A stretch of DNA of 64,000 bases from Clostridia bacterium (GCA_017395065.1 JAFPWH010000021.1:119776-183775); one strand, 5' to 3'; positions 50,523 through 59,315 are shown, numbered from the stretch's first letter. Translations and numbers: made by a program. The notes: generated by a model from the letters alone, not told the origin.

Positions 50523-50750
50523 TCAGATGCGGCTTTCGAGGTAGCCGCACACGTCGCCCACGGTCTCGAACTTCGTGAATTCCTTGAACTCGAAATGGAA
50601 GGCCTCTTCGATCTCCATCGACATCATCATGAGCGCGAGGGAATCGAAGCCCAGGTCCTCCATCAGGCGCGTATCCATCGTGACGTTGCTCACGTCCGCG
50701 TCCGGCAGGACCTTCAGAAGGATCTCTTTCAGTTTGTCCAGCATGTTCAT
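50523..50750 (-). CDS. acpP: Acyl carrier protein
   Basis: The 75-residue acidic protein has the phosphopantetheine attachment motif GFDSL with Ser37, and four predicted helices. It carries acyl chains. It overlaps the acyltransferase-like gene as ATGA with AGGAGA before it. Placed behind fakA and plsX, it may serve phospholipid synthesis rather than the main fatty acid synthase, whose genes are not in the window. The PPTase at 12739 could activate it. Confidence 0.92.
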   Translation of the reverse strand: MNMLDKLKEILLKVLPDADVSNVTMDTRLMEDLGFDSLALMMMSMEIEEAFHFEFKEFTKFETVGDVCGYLESRI

Positions 50751-51874
50751 TCTCCTAACTTTTTGATATAGGAACGCCTGCGCTTGTTCTGGCGGGCGTC
50801 AAAATACTTCCACTGGGCCATGACCGCCGTGTTGTCCTCGAGGTTCAGATTGGTCTCGAATTTTTCCACGCCCATATTTTCCAGCATGTCCTGCATGTAG
50901 TTGAGTATGACCGCGTTGACCGCCTTGCTCTGGTACTGCGGGCGCACGGCCACGAGGCCCAGGTCTATGGTTTTCGGCTTCCGCACGGTTTTCAGTATCC
51001 GAAGGAGCGCCATCGGTGTGAGCCTTCCGCCGCTTTTTTGGACCGCTTTTCCGATGCCGGGGAAGCACAGGCCGAAGGCGATCACGTTTTCGTCTGCGTC
51101 GCAGATGAAGACCGCGAATTCCTTGCGCACGATCAGCATGAACTGGCCGATCAGTTCGTCCTGCGCTTCGCGCGTGAGCTTGACCGTACCGTAGAGCTCC
51201 CGGTAGCATTCGTCCAGACAGTCGAACAGGCCGTCGCGGTACTTTTCCACGTAGGCCTTTTTGCTGATGCCCGCCGTGGGCGCGACGTGCAGCCTGTTGA
51301 GCTCGAGCGTTCGCCTGCTCAGGCGCTCCAGCATTTCGGGTCGCTTTTCGGGCTTTCGCAATTGAAACTCCAGCCAGTCCGCGTCCTTGACGTAGCCCGC
51401 TTTTTCGATCAGGCGGGCATAATACTCGTAGTTGTACTGTTCTTCGAAGGTCTGCTCCTGGTCGAAGCCCTCGATGAGCAGCCCTTCCCTGTCCAGATCG
51501 CTGTAGCCCAGCGGGCCCACCGCTTCGTTCAGGCCCCGCTCGCGGGCCCAGTTTTCCACCGCCTCGAAGAGCTTGAGCGCCACTTCCTCGTCGTCGATCG
51601 CGTCGAAACGGGTAAAGCGCACTTTTTTGGTGCCGTGGGCGCGGTTGTACTCCTTCTGCTCTATGCCCTGTATGCGGCCGACGGTTTTGCCGTCCCGAAC
51701 GGCGAGAAAGAACACAGCCTCCGCGTCCCGCGTGCGGCCGCCGTTTTTGAGCAGCTTCTTTTCGTCGCCGTACAGCGCGGGCACGTACCAGGGATTGCCC
51801 TTGTACAGGCGCAGGGGAAAGCGGATGAACTCGCGTATGTCGCGAGGGGTGGTCACCTTGCGGATCGTAGTCAT
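50747..51874 (-). CDS. GNAT-fold N-acyltransferase-like protein
   Basis: The 375-residue protein resembles the large GNAT family often annotated only as hypothetical, with FRFPLRLYKGNPWYVPAL at the N-terminus, EAVGPLGYSDLDREGLLIEGFD in the middle and TIDLGLVAVRPQYQSKAVNAVIL with the acyl-CoA loop region late. Position between a FakB-like gene and acpP suggests an acyl-ACP- or acyl-phosphate-linked acyl transfer; this is inference. ATG 51874 follows AAAGG; an upstream ATG 51901 lacks a ribosome-binding site. Confidence 0.75.
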   Translation of the reverse strand: MTTIRKVTTPRDIREFIRFPLRLYKGNPWYVPALYGDEKKLLKNGGRTRDAEAVFFLAVRDGKTVGRIQGIEQKEYNRAHGTKKVRFTRFDAIDDEEVALKLFEAVENWARERGLNEAVGPLGYSDLDREGLLIEGFDQEQTFEEQYNYEYYARLIEKAGYVKDADWLEFQLRKPEKRPEMLERLSRRTLELNRLHVAPTAGISKKAYVEKYRDGLFDCLDECYRELYGTVKLTREAQDELIGQFMLIVRKEFAVFICDADENVIAFGLCFPGIGKAVQKSGGRLTPMALLRILKTVRKPKTIDLGLVAVRPQYQSKAVNAVILNYMQDMLENMGVEKFETNLNLEDNTAVMAQWKYFDARQNKRRRSYIKKLGE

Positions 51875-51919
51875 TTCAAACGACCTTTCGGAAAAATGCA
51901 TGGGACGCCGGGCGCGCCT

Positions 51920-52822
51920 TTATTCGTCCAGCGGCTCGTCTTCGCGCCGCAGGAAGACCAGGCCGTAACCCGCGAGCCAGGGCCCGTTGTGGCAGCCGCT
52001 CACGGGAGACATGATCACGGATTCGTGGTTCGTCTTGACGCCGAATTTCGGCTCGATCTCCTCGAGCGTTTTGATGAGACTGGGTCCCGTGTACACGTGC
52101 CAGAGCAGATAGTCCTTTGGGTCTCTGGAACCGATAATGTCCCGGATGAGCTCGCAGGAGCGCATCAGCGCCTTCTTGGGCGTGCGCACGCTCTCCAGGG
52201 CGACGATCTCGCCCTCTTTGGAAAAGTGCACCACGGGGCAGATGTTGAGCATTTGCGCCATGAAGGCCTTTCCGCCCTTTAAGCGCCCATTGTAGATCAG
52301 GTAATCGAGCTTTCCGTCCACGCCGATGAATTCCTGATGGCGCATCATCCAGCCCGTTTCCTTCAGGATCTCTTCGCTGCTTTTTCCTTCTGCGGCCAGC
52401 TGCGCCGCTTTGATCGCGAGATACCCCTCGCCGAAGCAGGTGATCTTCGTGTCGACGACGTGGATTTTGAGTTTGCCCTCGTAATCCCGCGCGACGAGGC
52501 TGATCTTGTTGTACGTTCCGCCCAGCGCGGAAGAGAGCACGTACACGATGGCTTCGTCATAGCCCTCCGAGACGGCCTTGTCGAAGCAGGCCTGTATCTC
52601 CGAGGTGTCCGGCATGGCGGTGGAGGGCAGGTGGTTTTTGGGGTCCTCGATGGTTTCGAGGTATCTGTAAAAGTCCACAGGGTCCAGATCCAGACCTTCG
52701 CGGTACTCCTTGCCGTCGTAGAGTACGTGGACGCGGATGATGTCGATGTCCAGCGCCTTATAGCGCTCGGGCGCGTAGTCGATGCACCCCGTGGAGGTGC
52801 ACATGATCTTTATCTTGGACAC
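51920..52822 (-). CDS. DegV family fatty-acid-binding protein (FakB-like)
   Basis: The 300-residue protein has the DegV pattern: CTSTGCIDY, LPSTAMPDTSE, VLSSALGGTYN near 92, YLIYNGRLKGGKAF and a late VSGCHNGPWLAGYGLVF. It binds a fatty acid for the kinase FakA encoded upstream. It is about 30% or less similar by eye to the other DegV at 7080, suggesting different acyl preferences. Confidence 0.9.
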   Translation of the reverse strand: MSKIKIMCTSTGCIDYAPERYKALDIDIIRVHVLYDGKEYREGLDLDPVDFYRYLETIEDPKNHLPSTAMPDTSEIQACFDKAVSEGYDEAIVYVLSSALGGTYNKISLVARDYEGKLKIHVVDTKITCFGEGYLAIKAAQLAAEGKSSEEILKETGWMMRHQEFIGVDGKLDYLIYNGRLKGGKAFMAQMLNICPVVHFSKEGEIVALESVRTPKKALMRSCELIRDIIGSRDPKDYLLWHVYTGPSLIKTLEEIEPKFGVKTNHESVIMSPVSGCHNGPWLAGYGLVFLRREDEPLDE

Positions 52823-52852
52823 GGTGTTTTTCCTCCGTTGTTTCTGTGATTT

Positions 52853-53818
52853 TCAGTTCTTTTCGTAAAACGTCCTGTGGCTTGCGAGGTTATAGAACAT
52901 GCCCGCGATCGAGACGATGGCCTTTTCGCCCGAATTGCCCCTTGCCTTTATGACGGGCTTTCGGATGCCCAGGATGTAACCACCGCCGAGCGAACCCAGA
53001 TCGTAGGTGTCGATCAGGTACTGCCCCAGCGAAAGCACGTCGCGGCTGCCGGTCTTTTTGCCGTATTTCATGACCTCCGTGATGATGCGGCGGTACGTGC
53101 CCTCGGTGACCTTCATGACCTGATTGCCGGCAAAGCCGTCCGCGACCAGCACGTCGCATATGCCGCTCAGGGCGACGTTGCCCTCGACGTTGCCGATGAA
53201 ATTGAGTTCTTCGTCCGCTTCCAGAAGCGCGTGCGTCTCCTTGACCAGCCTGTTGCCCTTGGACGCCTCCGCGCCGTTTGAGAGCAGCCCGATCTTCGGT
53301 CTTTCGACGCGGTAAGCCTTTTGCATGAAATCGCTGCCGAGGCGCGCGAAGTGGTGCAGCATGGAAGGCGTGCAGTCGACCGTGGCGCCGGTGTCCACAA
53401 GGCAGGTGTCGGTGCCGTTTTCGGCGGGCAGGAGCGCCGCCAGCGCGGGGCGCGTCCTTTCCGGCGCGGACAGAAAGCGCACGCAGCCGGCCAGCACTGC
53501 GCCGGTGTTGCCGTGGGTGATCATGCCGCTCAAATCTTCCCTCTCCCCCAGCGCGCGAAGGGACGCGACCATCGAGGAATCGGCCTTTTTGTAGATCGCC
53601 TCGGCGGGGTGATCGTAGTTGGTGATCTCGCCGGGCGCATCGAGGATTTCGACCCTGTCCATGGGCAGGGCGTTGAGTGCGCAGGCCTCCTCGACCTCGG
53701 CCCTCGTGCCCGCGAGCACGAGGCTCAGATCCTTATACTTTTCGAGCGCCATGCCCGCGCCCTTTACGACCGTCGTCGGGCCCTTGTCCGAGCCCTTGGT
53801 GTCTATGATGAGCTTCAT
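52853..53818 (-). CDS. plsX: PlsX-like phosphate acyltransferase, divergent
   Basis: The 321-residue protein has the PlsX fold pattern, with ITHGNTGAVLAGC, GLLSNGAEASKGN, FIGNVEGN, VADGFAGNQVMKVTEG and a C-terminal GGGYILGIRKPVIKARGNS. The usual DAMGGD start is replaced by IDTKGSDKGP. PlsX interconverts acyl-ACP and acyl-phosphate. Next to FakA/FakB it would link acyl-phosphate from exogenous fatty acid to acyl-ACP. It may be a second PlsX. Confidence 0.87.
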   Translation of the reverse strand: MKLIIDTKGSDKGPTTVVKGAGMALEKYKDLSLVLAGTRAEVEEACALNALPMDRVEILDAPGEITNYDHPAEAIYKKADSSMVASLRALGEREDLSGMITHGNTGAVLAGCVRFLSAPERTRPALAALLPAENGTDTCLVDTGATVDCTPSMLHHFARLGSDFMQKAYRVERPKIGLLSNGAEASKGNRLVKETHALLEADEELNFIGNVEGNVALSGICDVLVADGFAGNQVMKVTEGTYRRIITEVMKYGKKTGSRDVLSLGQYLIDTYDLGSLGGGYILGIRKPVIKARGNSGEKAIVSIAGMFYNLASHRTFYEKN

Positions 53819-53852
53819 GTATCCGCTGTCCTTTCCGCGAAAAGCAGTTCGT

Positions 53853-55493
53853 CTATTCGATCGCGATGAGATAATCGTAAATGTCCTGTCCGCCGCTTAA
53901 GCGCTTTATTTCGAGATCCGGGCAGCTTTCGGAAAGCCTGTCGCACAATGTGCGGCTGTTTTCTTCGCTTGCGTCCCTGCCGGTAAACACCGTCATGATC
54001 TCGCTCAAATCCAGGTCTGCGCTTTGCGTCATGCCCAGCGCCGCGTCCTCCGGGGTATCTGCGACGCAAGCGATGCGGCCGTCTAAAATGGCCAGATACT
54101 GACCGGTCTTTATGTCGTGCCCGTCCACGAGGGCGTCTCTGACCGCGCGCGTGACCTCGCAGCACTGTACCGTTTTTGCGCCCCTTCGCAGGTTATCGGT
54201 GAGCGCGTCCATATCGCTTATGCCCGGCGTGATCAGGTTGAGCGCCCCGTAGCCCTGCATCAGGTTTTCGGTCTCCACGATGCGGACGTCGGCCCGTTCG
54301 TACATTTCCGCGGCCTGCTTTGCCGCGAGGAAGATGTTTTTGTTGTTGGGCAAGACGAGGATGGTCTTTCCCTCGCAGCGGTCGAAGGCGCCCAAAAAAT
54401 CCTGCGTGGAGGGGTTGAAGCTCTGCCCGCCGGAAATGACCTCGTCCGCGCCCAGGCTTTTGAAAAGCTCGCACATCCCGGCGCCGTTTGCGACGGCGAC
54501 CACCGAATACGGCTTCGTCGGTTTTTTCCTGACGGGCTCCTCTTCGCTGTGCCCAAGCTGCATGTTTTCGATCTTGACGGTCAAAAACTCGCCGTAGCGC
54601 TGCATGCTGTCCAGTATGAGCCCGGGAGTGAACGTGTGCACGTGCACCTTTATGATATCGCCGGTCTTGTAGGCCACGACGCTTTGCCCTTTCAGGCGCC
54701 CAAGCGCGTCCAGCACGGTGCCGAGTTCAAACGAATCCGGGTCGACCTTGTCCGTCGTAAGGCGCAGCAAAAACTCGGTGCAGTAGCCGAAGGTCAGCTT
54801 GCTGTCCCGGGTGAACAGGTCGATGTTGACGTCCTGCGCTTTTTCCTTTGCGGGCTTCAGCGGAACGTCGGGCGCGATCTCCCCCGTCAGCGCGTCGTAC
54901 ATGCCCTGCGCGATGTACAGATACCCCGCCGCGCCGCTGTCGACCACGTCGGCCTCGGCCAGCACGGGCAAAAGCTGCGTCGTTGCGGCAAGGGACCTGC
55001 GGGCTTCGTCCAAAAGCAGCCGATAGAATTCCTCGATCGGTGCGTCCTTGGCGAGGTGTTCCGCCGCGTACTCGGTGCTTTCGCGAAACACCGTCAGTAT
55101 CGTGCCCTCGGTGGGATTCTGCACGGCGGCATAGCTCCTGGTTATACCGTTTTTGTACGCCTCGGCCAGCGCGGAAGCGTTCACGCTGTCCTTTTCTTCG
55201 AGACTTTCGTTGATCCCCGCGAAGATCTGGGACAGTATGACCCCGCTGTTTCCCCGCGCCGAAAGCAGTACGCCCCGGCTGAAGCTCTTTGAAAACGCGC
55301 CCAGATCGTCCGTCTGATCGGACGCCTGTGCGAGCCCGCCCTCGATGGTGCGGGACATGTTCGTGCCCGTGTCGCCGTCCTGAACCGGGAAGACGTTGAG
55401 CGCGTTCAGTTCTTCGATATGTTCAGACAGCACCGCCGCGCCGCCGCGGAGCATGCGCGCATAGCCGTTGCCGTCGATGGTCTTCGTACTCAT
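53853..55493 (-). CDS. fakA: Fatty acid kinase, DAK2/DhaL domain
   Basis: The 546-residue protein has an N-terminal DhaL kinase domain with NVFPVQDGDTGTNM (33-46) and SARGNSGVILSQIF, a middle domain and a C-terminal DegV-like-fold domain with ISGGQSFNPSTQDFL and LPNNKNI. This matches FakA, which phosphorylates FakB-bound fatty acid with ATP. It starts the operon fakA-plsX-degV-GNAT-acpP. Confidence 0.94.
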   Translation of the reverse strand: MSTKTIDGNGYARMLRGGAAVLSEHIEELNALNVFPVQDGDTGTNMSRTIEGGLAQASDQTDDLGAFSKSFSRGVLLSARGNSGVILSQIFAGINESLEEKDSVNASALAEAYKNGITRSYAAVQNPTEGTILTVFRESTEYAAEHLAKDAPIEEFYRLLLDEARRSLAATTQLLPVLAEADVVDSGAAGYLYIAQGMYDALTGEIAPDVPLKPAKEKAQDVNIDLFTRDSKLTFGYCTEFLLRLTTDKVDPDSFELGTVLDALGRLKGQSVVAYKTGDIIKVHVHTFTPGLILDSMQRYGEFLTVKIENMQLGHSEEEPVRKKPTKPYSVVAVANGAGMCELFKSLGADEVISGGQSFNPSTQDFLGAFDRCEGKTILVLPNNKNIFLAAKQAAEMYERADVRIVETENLMQGYGALNLITPGISDMDALTDNLRRGAKTVQCCEVTRAVRDALVDGHDIKTGQYLAILDGRIACVADTPEDAALGMTQSADLDLSEIMTVFTGRDASEENSRTLCDRLSESCPDLEIKRLSGGQDIYDYLIAIE

Positions 55494-55499
55494 AGCATC

Positions 55500-55560
55500 A
55501 CCTAAAAATCAATAAGCCGGCGTTTTACGCCGACTTTGATTTTACCGCGAAAGGCTAAAC
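55500..55560 (-). other. Leader region of the fakA operon
   Basis: Between the kinase stop and fakA the minus strand has TAAAAT (candidate -10, -35 poor), then GGCGTAAAACGCC, a small hairpin followed by TTATTGATTTTT. The hairpin may terminate the two-component operon or be part of the fakA leader. The ribosome-binding site is TTAGGTGA. Confidence 0.35.
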
Positions 55561-55588
55561 TGAAACGAAACTGAAGGGACAGTTCTTG

Positions 55589-56668
55589 TTATTTTGCGCG
55601 CGTTTTCCTGTATTTGGGCAGCGTCACGACGAAGCTGGTCACGTTTCCGCCGCTCAAAGCCTCCACGCTGCCGCCGTGCAGGGAAACCACCTTCTGCACC
55701 ACCGCAAGGCCGATGCCGTTGCCCTTCGAGGCATGCGATTCGTCCTCCTGATAGAATTTGCCGAACACTTTTTTTAGGTTCTCGGGTGCGATGGAGCTGC
55801 CGGTGTTGCTGATCTTTACTGTGATCGTTCCGTCGCTTTCGCTTATCACTATGCTCATTTTGCCCTTTTCGGGGCTGAATTTGACGGCGTTGTCGATCAG
55901 GTTGATCCAGGCCTGCTTCAAAAGCTCCTCGCAGGCTTCGATCTCGTATTCGTCAAACTCCACTTCGAGCTCCAGCTGCTTTTTCTCCCATTTGCTTTCG
56001 AGCAAGAGCACGCAGCCGCGCAATTGCTCGGAAAGGTTGTAGGTCTTTACGTCGCTGAGCAGGCTCTGGTTTTCGACCTTGCTCAGGCTGAGCATATTGG
56101 TGGCCATGTCCGCAAGTCGCAGCGATTCCTCCTCGATCACGCCGATGTACTGTTCCTTTTCCTCCTGCGTGAGCTTTCCGTGCCTGAGCAGCTTGGCAAA
56201 GCCCGCGATCGAAACGATGGGCGTTTTGAATTCGTGGGAGAAATTGTTGATGAAGTCGCTCCTGAGCATTTCCGTATGCTCCAGCTCCTCGGCCATCTTG
56301 TTGAAGCTGTCCGCAAGCTCCACGACCGCGGAGAGGTTGCTGAAGGGCTTTTTGATGCGCAGCCGCACGTTGAAGTCGCCGCCGGCCAGGCGGTTCATCG
56401 CCCTTATAATGCGATTTACGGGCTTAAGCGGTATGTTGCTCAGCGCAAAGGCGAGCGCCGTGCCCGCAATCAGGCTGATCAGGAACATGTACACGAGGAT
56501 CGCCGAATAGCTGGAGGACAGATCGGAATACGAGCTTATCACGCCCGCCCTGATCATAAGCCCCACCGCCAGCGCCGCGATGCCCAGCGCCGCGAGCAGC
56601 ACCGTGAACACTAACAGCGTAAAGATGAGCAGCAGCGATATGCCGTTTTTGCGTGCCTGTCTCTTCAT
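55589..56668 (-). CDS. Sensor histidine kinase
   Basis: The 359-residue protein has two membrane segments (about 12-40 and 57-80) with a very short extracytoplasmic loop, a HAMP domain, HisKA with FSHEFKTP (His145) and an HATPase domain with N-box NLIDNAVKFSP and G-box GNGIGLAVV. With so short an outside loop it may sense a signal within the membrane. It is coupled by ATGA to the regulator upstream. Confidence 0.94.
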   Translation of the reverse strand: MKRQARKNGISLLLIFTLLVFTVLLAALGIAALAVGLMIRAGVISSYSDLSSSYSAILVYMFLISLIAGTALAFALSNIPLKPVNRIIRAMNRLAGGDFNVRLRIKKPFSNLSAVVELADSFNKMAEELEHTEMLRSDFINNFSHEFKTPIVSIAGFAKLLRHGKLTQEEKEQYIGVIEEESLRLADMATNMLSLSKVENQSLLSDVKTYNLSEQLRGCVLLLESKWEKKQLELEVEFDEYEIEACEELLKQAWINLIDNAVKFSPEKGKMSIVISESDGTITVKISNTGSSIAPENLKKVFGKFYQEDESHASKGNGIGLAVVQKVVSLHGGSVEALSGGNVTSFVVTLPKYRKTRAK

Positions 56669-57339
56669 ATCTTTTTGACCGCCTTATATCCCAGTCCCCG
56701 CACGGACACGATCTCGAATTCCTCCCAGCCCTCGAAACGGCGCCTGAGCCTGCCCACGTGCACGGTCACGCTCTCCCAGCCCGTCTCGCTGTCCGCGCCC
56801 CAGATCTCGTCGATCAGCTGTATGCGCGTAAAGATCTTGCCGGGATAGGACAAAAGCTTGTACAGGAGCATGAACTCCTTCTGCGGCAGTTCCTGCGTCT
56901 CATCGCCCTTCGTGACGGTCAGCCCGTCGTAGTCGATCACAACGTCGCCGATGACGATCTTTCGGTCGGAGGCGATCTTCGCGCGCCTGAGCAGCGCCTT
57001 AACGCGCAGGATCAGTTCGACCTCGTCGAAGGGCTTGGTCATGTAGTCGTCCGTGCCCGCAAGAAAGCCCCTGCGCTTGTCGTCCGGCATCTGCCTGGCC
57101 GAGATCATCAGAATCGGCACGGATTCGTTCCCGGCCCGCAGCGCCTCGGTGAACTGGTAGCCGTTCATCTCGGGCATCATCACGTCCAGCACGACCAGAT
57201 CGACGTGCTCCTCGTCCATGAATTTGAGCGCCTCCAGCCCGTTTTCGGCGGTGAACACCGTGTAGCGTTCCGCTTCGAAGAGCGTTTTGAGCAAAAGGCG
57301 CGTGTTTTTGTCGTCGTCGACCACGAGTATGTTGAACAT
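56665..57339 (-). CDS. OmpR/PhoB-type response regulator
   Basis: The 224-residue protein has a receiver domain with acidic pocket VVDDD (7-10), phospho-acceptor Asp52 in VVLDVMMPEMNG, and Lys in MTKPF, followed by a winged-helix DNA-binding domain ending FEIVSVRGLGYKAVKK. ATG 57339 follows GGAGAG. Targets are not evident here. Confidence 0.94.
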   Translation of the reverse strand: MFNILVVDDDKNTRLLLKTLFEAERYTVFTAENGLEALKFMDEEHVDLVVLDVMMPEMNGYQFTEALRAGNESVPILMISARQMPDDKRRGFLAGTDDYMTKPFDEVELILRVKALLRRAKIASDRKIVIGDVVIDYDGLTVTKGDETQELPQKEFMLLYKLLSYPGKIFTRIQLIDEIWGADSETGWESVTVHVGRLRRRFEGWEEFEIVSVRGLGYKAVKKI

Positions 57340-57370
57340 CGTTTCTCTCCGTGTTTGGCTGGTTTTTGCC

Positions 57371-57399
57371 AGTATAGCAGAAAAGCGCCGCGCCTTCAA
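57371..57399 (-). promoter_or_regulatory. Promoter of the two-component operon
   Basis: TTGAAG (57394-57399), a 17-base spacer and TATACT (57371-57376) on the minus strand. Confidence 0.75.
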
Positions 57400-57428
57400 G
57401 CGCAAAGCGGATAAAATATAGAAGTAAG

Positions 57429-57469
57429 GCAGGCGCCCGCGCCGGACGGTTTTCCGGGCGGGCGCCTGC
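57429..57469 (-). terminator. Hairpin after ohrR
   Basis: GCAGGCGCCCGC and GCGGGCGCCTGC make a perfect 12-bp stem. On the minus strand it is followed by CTTACTTCTATATTTT, a broken T-run. Confidence 0.6.
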
Positions 57470-57491
57470 GTTTACGATTACACAATTTGGC

Positions 57492-57941
57492 TCAGGCGTC
57501 TTTTTCGAACTGATTCATCATTTTGTACAGGAGGCGGTAGAGCGTTTCGGCCTCGTCTTTATCCAGCCTTATGCAGCCCGCGGCGAGACGCGCGGGGATG
57601 GAAGACGCGTCCTTTTTCAGTTCTTCGCCGCTTTCGGTCAGCGTGAGCAGAAGGTTTCTTTCATCCTCCGGCAGGCGCTTTCGCGTCAAAAACCCCTTTT
57701 CTTCCAGCTTTTTGAGCACGGGCGTCAGCGTTCCGCTGTCCAGATGCAGGCGCGCGCCGATGTATTTCGAGGTCGTTTCGCGCTTTTCCCAAAGCAGCAT
57801 CATCGTGATGTACTGCGTGTAGGTGAGGCCGATTTCGTCCAGCAGGGGCTTGTACGCCCTGACCACCTCGCGCGCGCAGGCGTAGAGCGGAAAGCAGAGC
57901 TGGTTTTCGAGCCGGAGGACGTCAAATTCAGTTTGCGCCAT
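57492..57941 (-). CDS. ohrR: OhrR-type MarR family peroxide regulator
   Basis: The 149-residue winged-helix protein has the OhrR N-terminus LENQLCFPLYACAREV with the reactive Cys16, plus WEKRETTSKYIGARLHLDSGTLTPVLKKLEEKGFLTR. OhrR proteins repress peroxidase genes until the Cys is oxidised by organic peroxides. It is the last gene of the gpx operon and probably autoregulates it through the repeat at 59182. Confidence 0.9.
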   Translation of the reverse strand: MAQTEFDVLRLENQLCFPLYACAREVVRAYKPLLDEIGLTYTQYITMMLLWEKRETTSKYIGARLHLDSGTLTPVLKKLEEKGFLTRKRLPEDERNLLLTLTESGEELKKDASSIPARLAAGCIRLDKDEAETLYRLLYKMMNQFEKDA

Positions 57942-58359
57942 TTTGCTCCAGTTCCTCTTTCCGCGCCAGGGCGAAGGCGGCCGCGCGGCTCAGATCCTTT
58001 TCGTCCGGGTGCTTTTTGTGCAGGAACATGAACGAGCCGTAGCAGCTGAAGTCGCTCTCCAGTACGCTTACGCCGAGGTCCGTCGCCGCGGCTTTTATGG
58101 GGCCGAAGGTGCTTCTGCCGCTCGCGGAGGAACCGAAGACGGCGATGCAGCCGATGTCCCTGGCGTTGCGCTGAATAAAGCTTATGACTTCCTTATCGGG
58201 TCTGCCCGCGTACACCGACGCGCCCAGAAACAGCAGATCGCACTTCTCGGTAAGGTCGTCTGCGACGGTCTTTGCGACCGCGCCCACGGCCTCGGCGACG
58301 GCATGGGCCAGCTTCGAGGTGTTGCCGCCCTTGGAAAAAAACCTTACTTCAATCTTCAT
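57928..58359 (-). CDS. Flavodoxin family protein
   Basis: The 143-residue protein has a flavodoxin-like FMN-binding pattern, with FFSKGGNTSKLAHAVAE for the phosphate loop and LFLGASVYAGRPDKEVISFI. It likely carries electrons, perhaps for peroxide reduction with the neighbouring gpx. It overlaps both flanking genes. Confidence 0.88.
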   Translation of the reverse strand: MKIEVRFFSKGGNTSKLAHAVAEAVGAVAKTVADDLTEKCDLLFLGASVYAGRPDKEVISFIQRNARDIGCIAVFGSSASGRSTFGPIKAAATDLGVSVLESDFSCYGSFMFLHKKHPDEKDLSRAAAFALARKEELEQNGAN

Positions 58360-58624
58360 CTTCCGCAGCCTCCAGCTTTCCGTCCAGTGCCAGCCGCACG
58401 GCCTTCGCCAGCTGATCGGCGCAGGAGGTGCCGCGCCGTCCGCATTCGTTGCCGAGAAGGTACTCCTCGATCTTTTCGACGCTCCAGCCGTCGACCAGCT
58501 TGCTGATGGCCTTGAGGTTCCCGTTGCAGCCGTTCATAAAGCTTATGTTGCTGACCTTGTCCCCGTTCAGGTCGAAGGTGATCATCTGCGAGCAGACGTT
58601 CTCGGTCAGGTAATTGTACGTCAC
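58349..58624 (-). CDS. TSCPD domain protein
   Basis: The 91-residue protein has the C-rich TSCPD-type pattern: NGCNGNLKAISKLVDG and RGTSCADQLAKAV, with cysteines that may bind metal or be redox-active. This domain occurs as the C-terminus of some ribonucleotide reductases and as small stand-alone proteins of unknown role. GTG 58624 overlaps the gpx stop as GTGA. Confidence 0.85.
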   Translation of the reverse strand: MTYNYLTENVCSQMITFDLNGDKVSNISFMNGCNGNLKAISKLVDGWSVEKIEEYLLGNECGRRGTSCADQLAKAVRLALDGKLEAAEDED

Positions 58625-59160
58625 AGTATCGCCTCCACCTGCTTTTTGACTTCTTCCATCTTCTCGGTGGGCTCGAAACGCTTTACGATGTTGCCCTCGC
58701 GGTCAACGAGGATCTTGGTGAAGTTCCACTTGATGTTGCCGTTGTTTTTGTAGTCGGGATCCGCTTTCTTTACCACCATTTTGAGCATCAGCCCCATCGG
58801 GCCGCTGAAGCCGGCGAAGGTCGTGTTCGCGGTGATGTATTTGTACAGATCGATCGCGTTTTCGCCGTTTACGTCGACCTTGGCGAACTGCGGGAAGGTG
58901 ATGCCGAAGCGGCCGGTGCAGAAGGAGTGGATCTCCTCGTCGCTGCCGGGCGCCTGATTTGCGAACTGGTTGCAGGGGAAGTCCAGGATCTCGAGGCCGT
59001 CTGCCTTGTGGGCGTCGTAGAGCTCCTGAAGCTCTGTGTACTGGGGCGTAAAGCCGCAGCCGGTGGCCGTGTTGACGATGAGAAGGACCTTGCCCTTGTA
59101 GGAGCTGAGCGCTACTTCGCTGCCGTCCTGTGCTTTGACCGTGTAATTGTAAATGCCCAT
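58621..59160 (-). CDS. gpx: Glutathione peroxidase family, cysteine type
   Basis: The 179-residue protein has NTATGCGFTPQY with the peroxidatic Cys35, the FPCNQFANQAPGS motif with catalytic Gln, and IKWNFTKILVD. Most bacterial enzymes of this type use thioredoxin. It reduces hydroperoxides. ATG 59160 follows GGAGG. It starts an operon with a TSCPD protein, flavodoxin and OhrR. Confidence 0.94.
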   Translation of the reverse strand: MGIYNYTVKAQDGSEVALSSYKGKVLLIVNTATGCGFTPQYTELQELYDAHKADGLEILDFPCNQFANQAPGSDEEIHSFCTGRFGITFPQFAKVDVNGENAIDLYKYITANTTFAGFSGPMGLMLKMVVKKADPDYKNNGNIKWNFTKILVDREGNIVKRFEPTEKMEEVKKQVEAIL

Positions 59161-59181
59161 TTGTTTGCCTCCAATTTGATT

Positions 59182-59203
59182 TTGTTCAATCGATTTGACA
59201 CAA
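59182..59203. promoter_or_regulatory. Candidate OhrR operator
   Basis: TTGTTCAA and TTTGACACAA, separated by TCGA, form an imperfect inverted repeat about four bases downstream of the -10, a position suited to repression. Confidence 0.6.
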
Positions 59204-59206
59204 CTA

Positions 59207-59235
59207 ATTATAGCGGTGCCAAGGTCGTTTGTCAA
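59207..59235 (-). promoter_or_regulatory. Consensus promoter of the gpx operon
   Basis: Perfect TTGACA (59230-59235), 17-base spacer and perfect TATAAT (59207-59212). Such a strong promoter would need a repressor. Confidence 0.9.
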
Positions 59236-59259
59236 TGGGATATTGTTAATATTAGGAAA

Positions 59260-59301
59260 ATAAAAGTATGAAATCGGCGGCGCGTCCGTCCGCGCCGTCG
59301 G
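59260..59301 (-). terminator. Terminator after the 758-residue protein gene
   Basis: CGGCGCG and CGCGCCG flank a six-base loop; on the minus strand ATTTCATACTTTTATTTT follows. Confidence 0.65.
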
Positions 59302-59315
59302 TTTTTCAGCATCAT

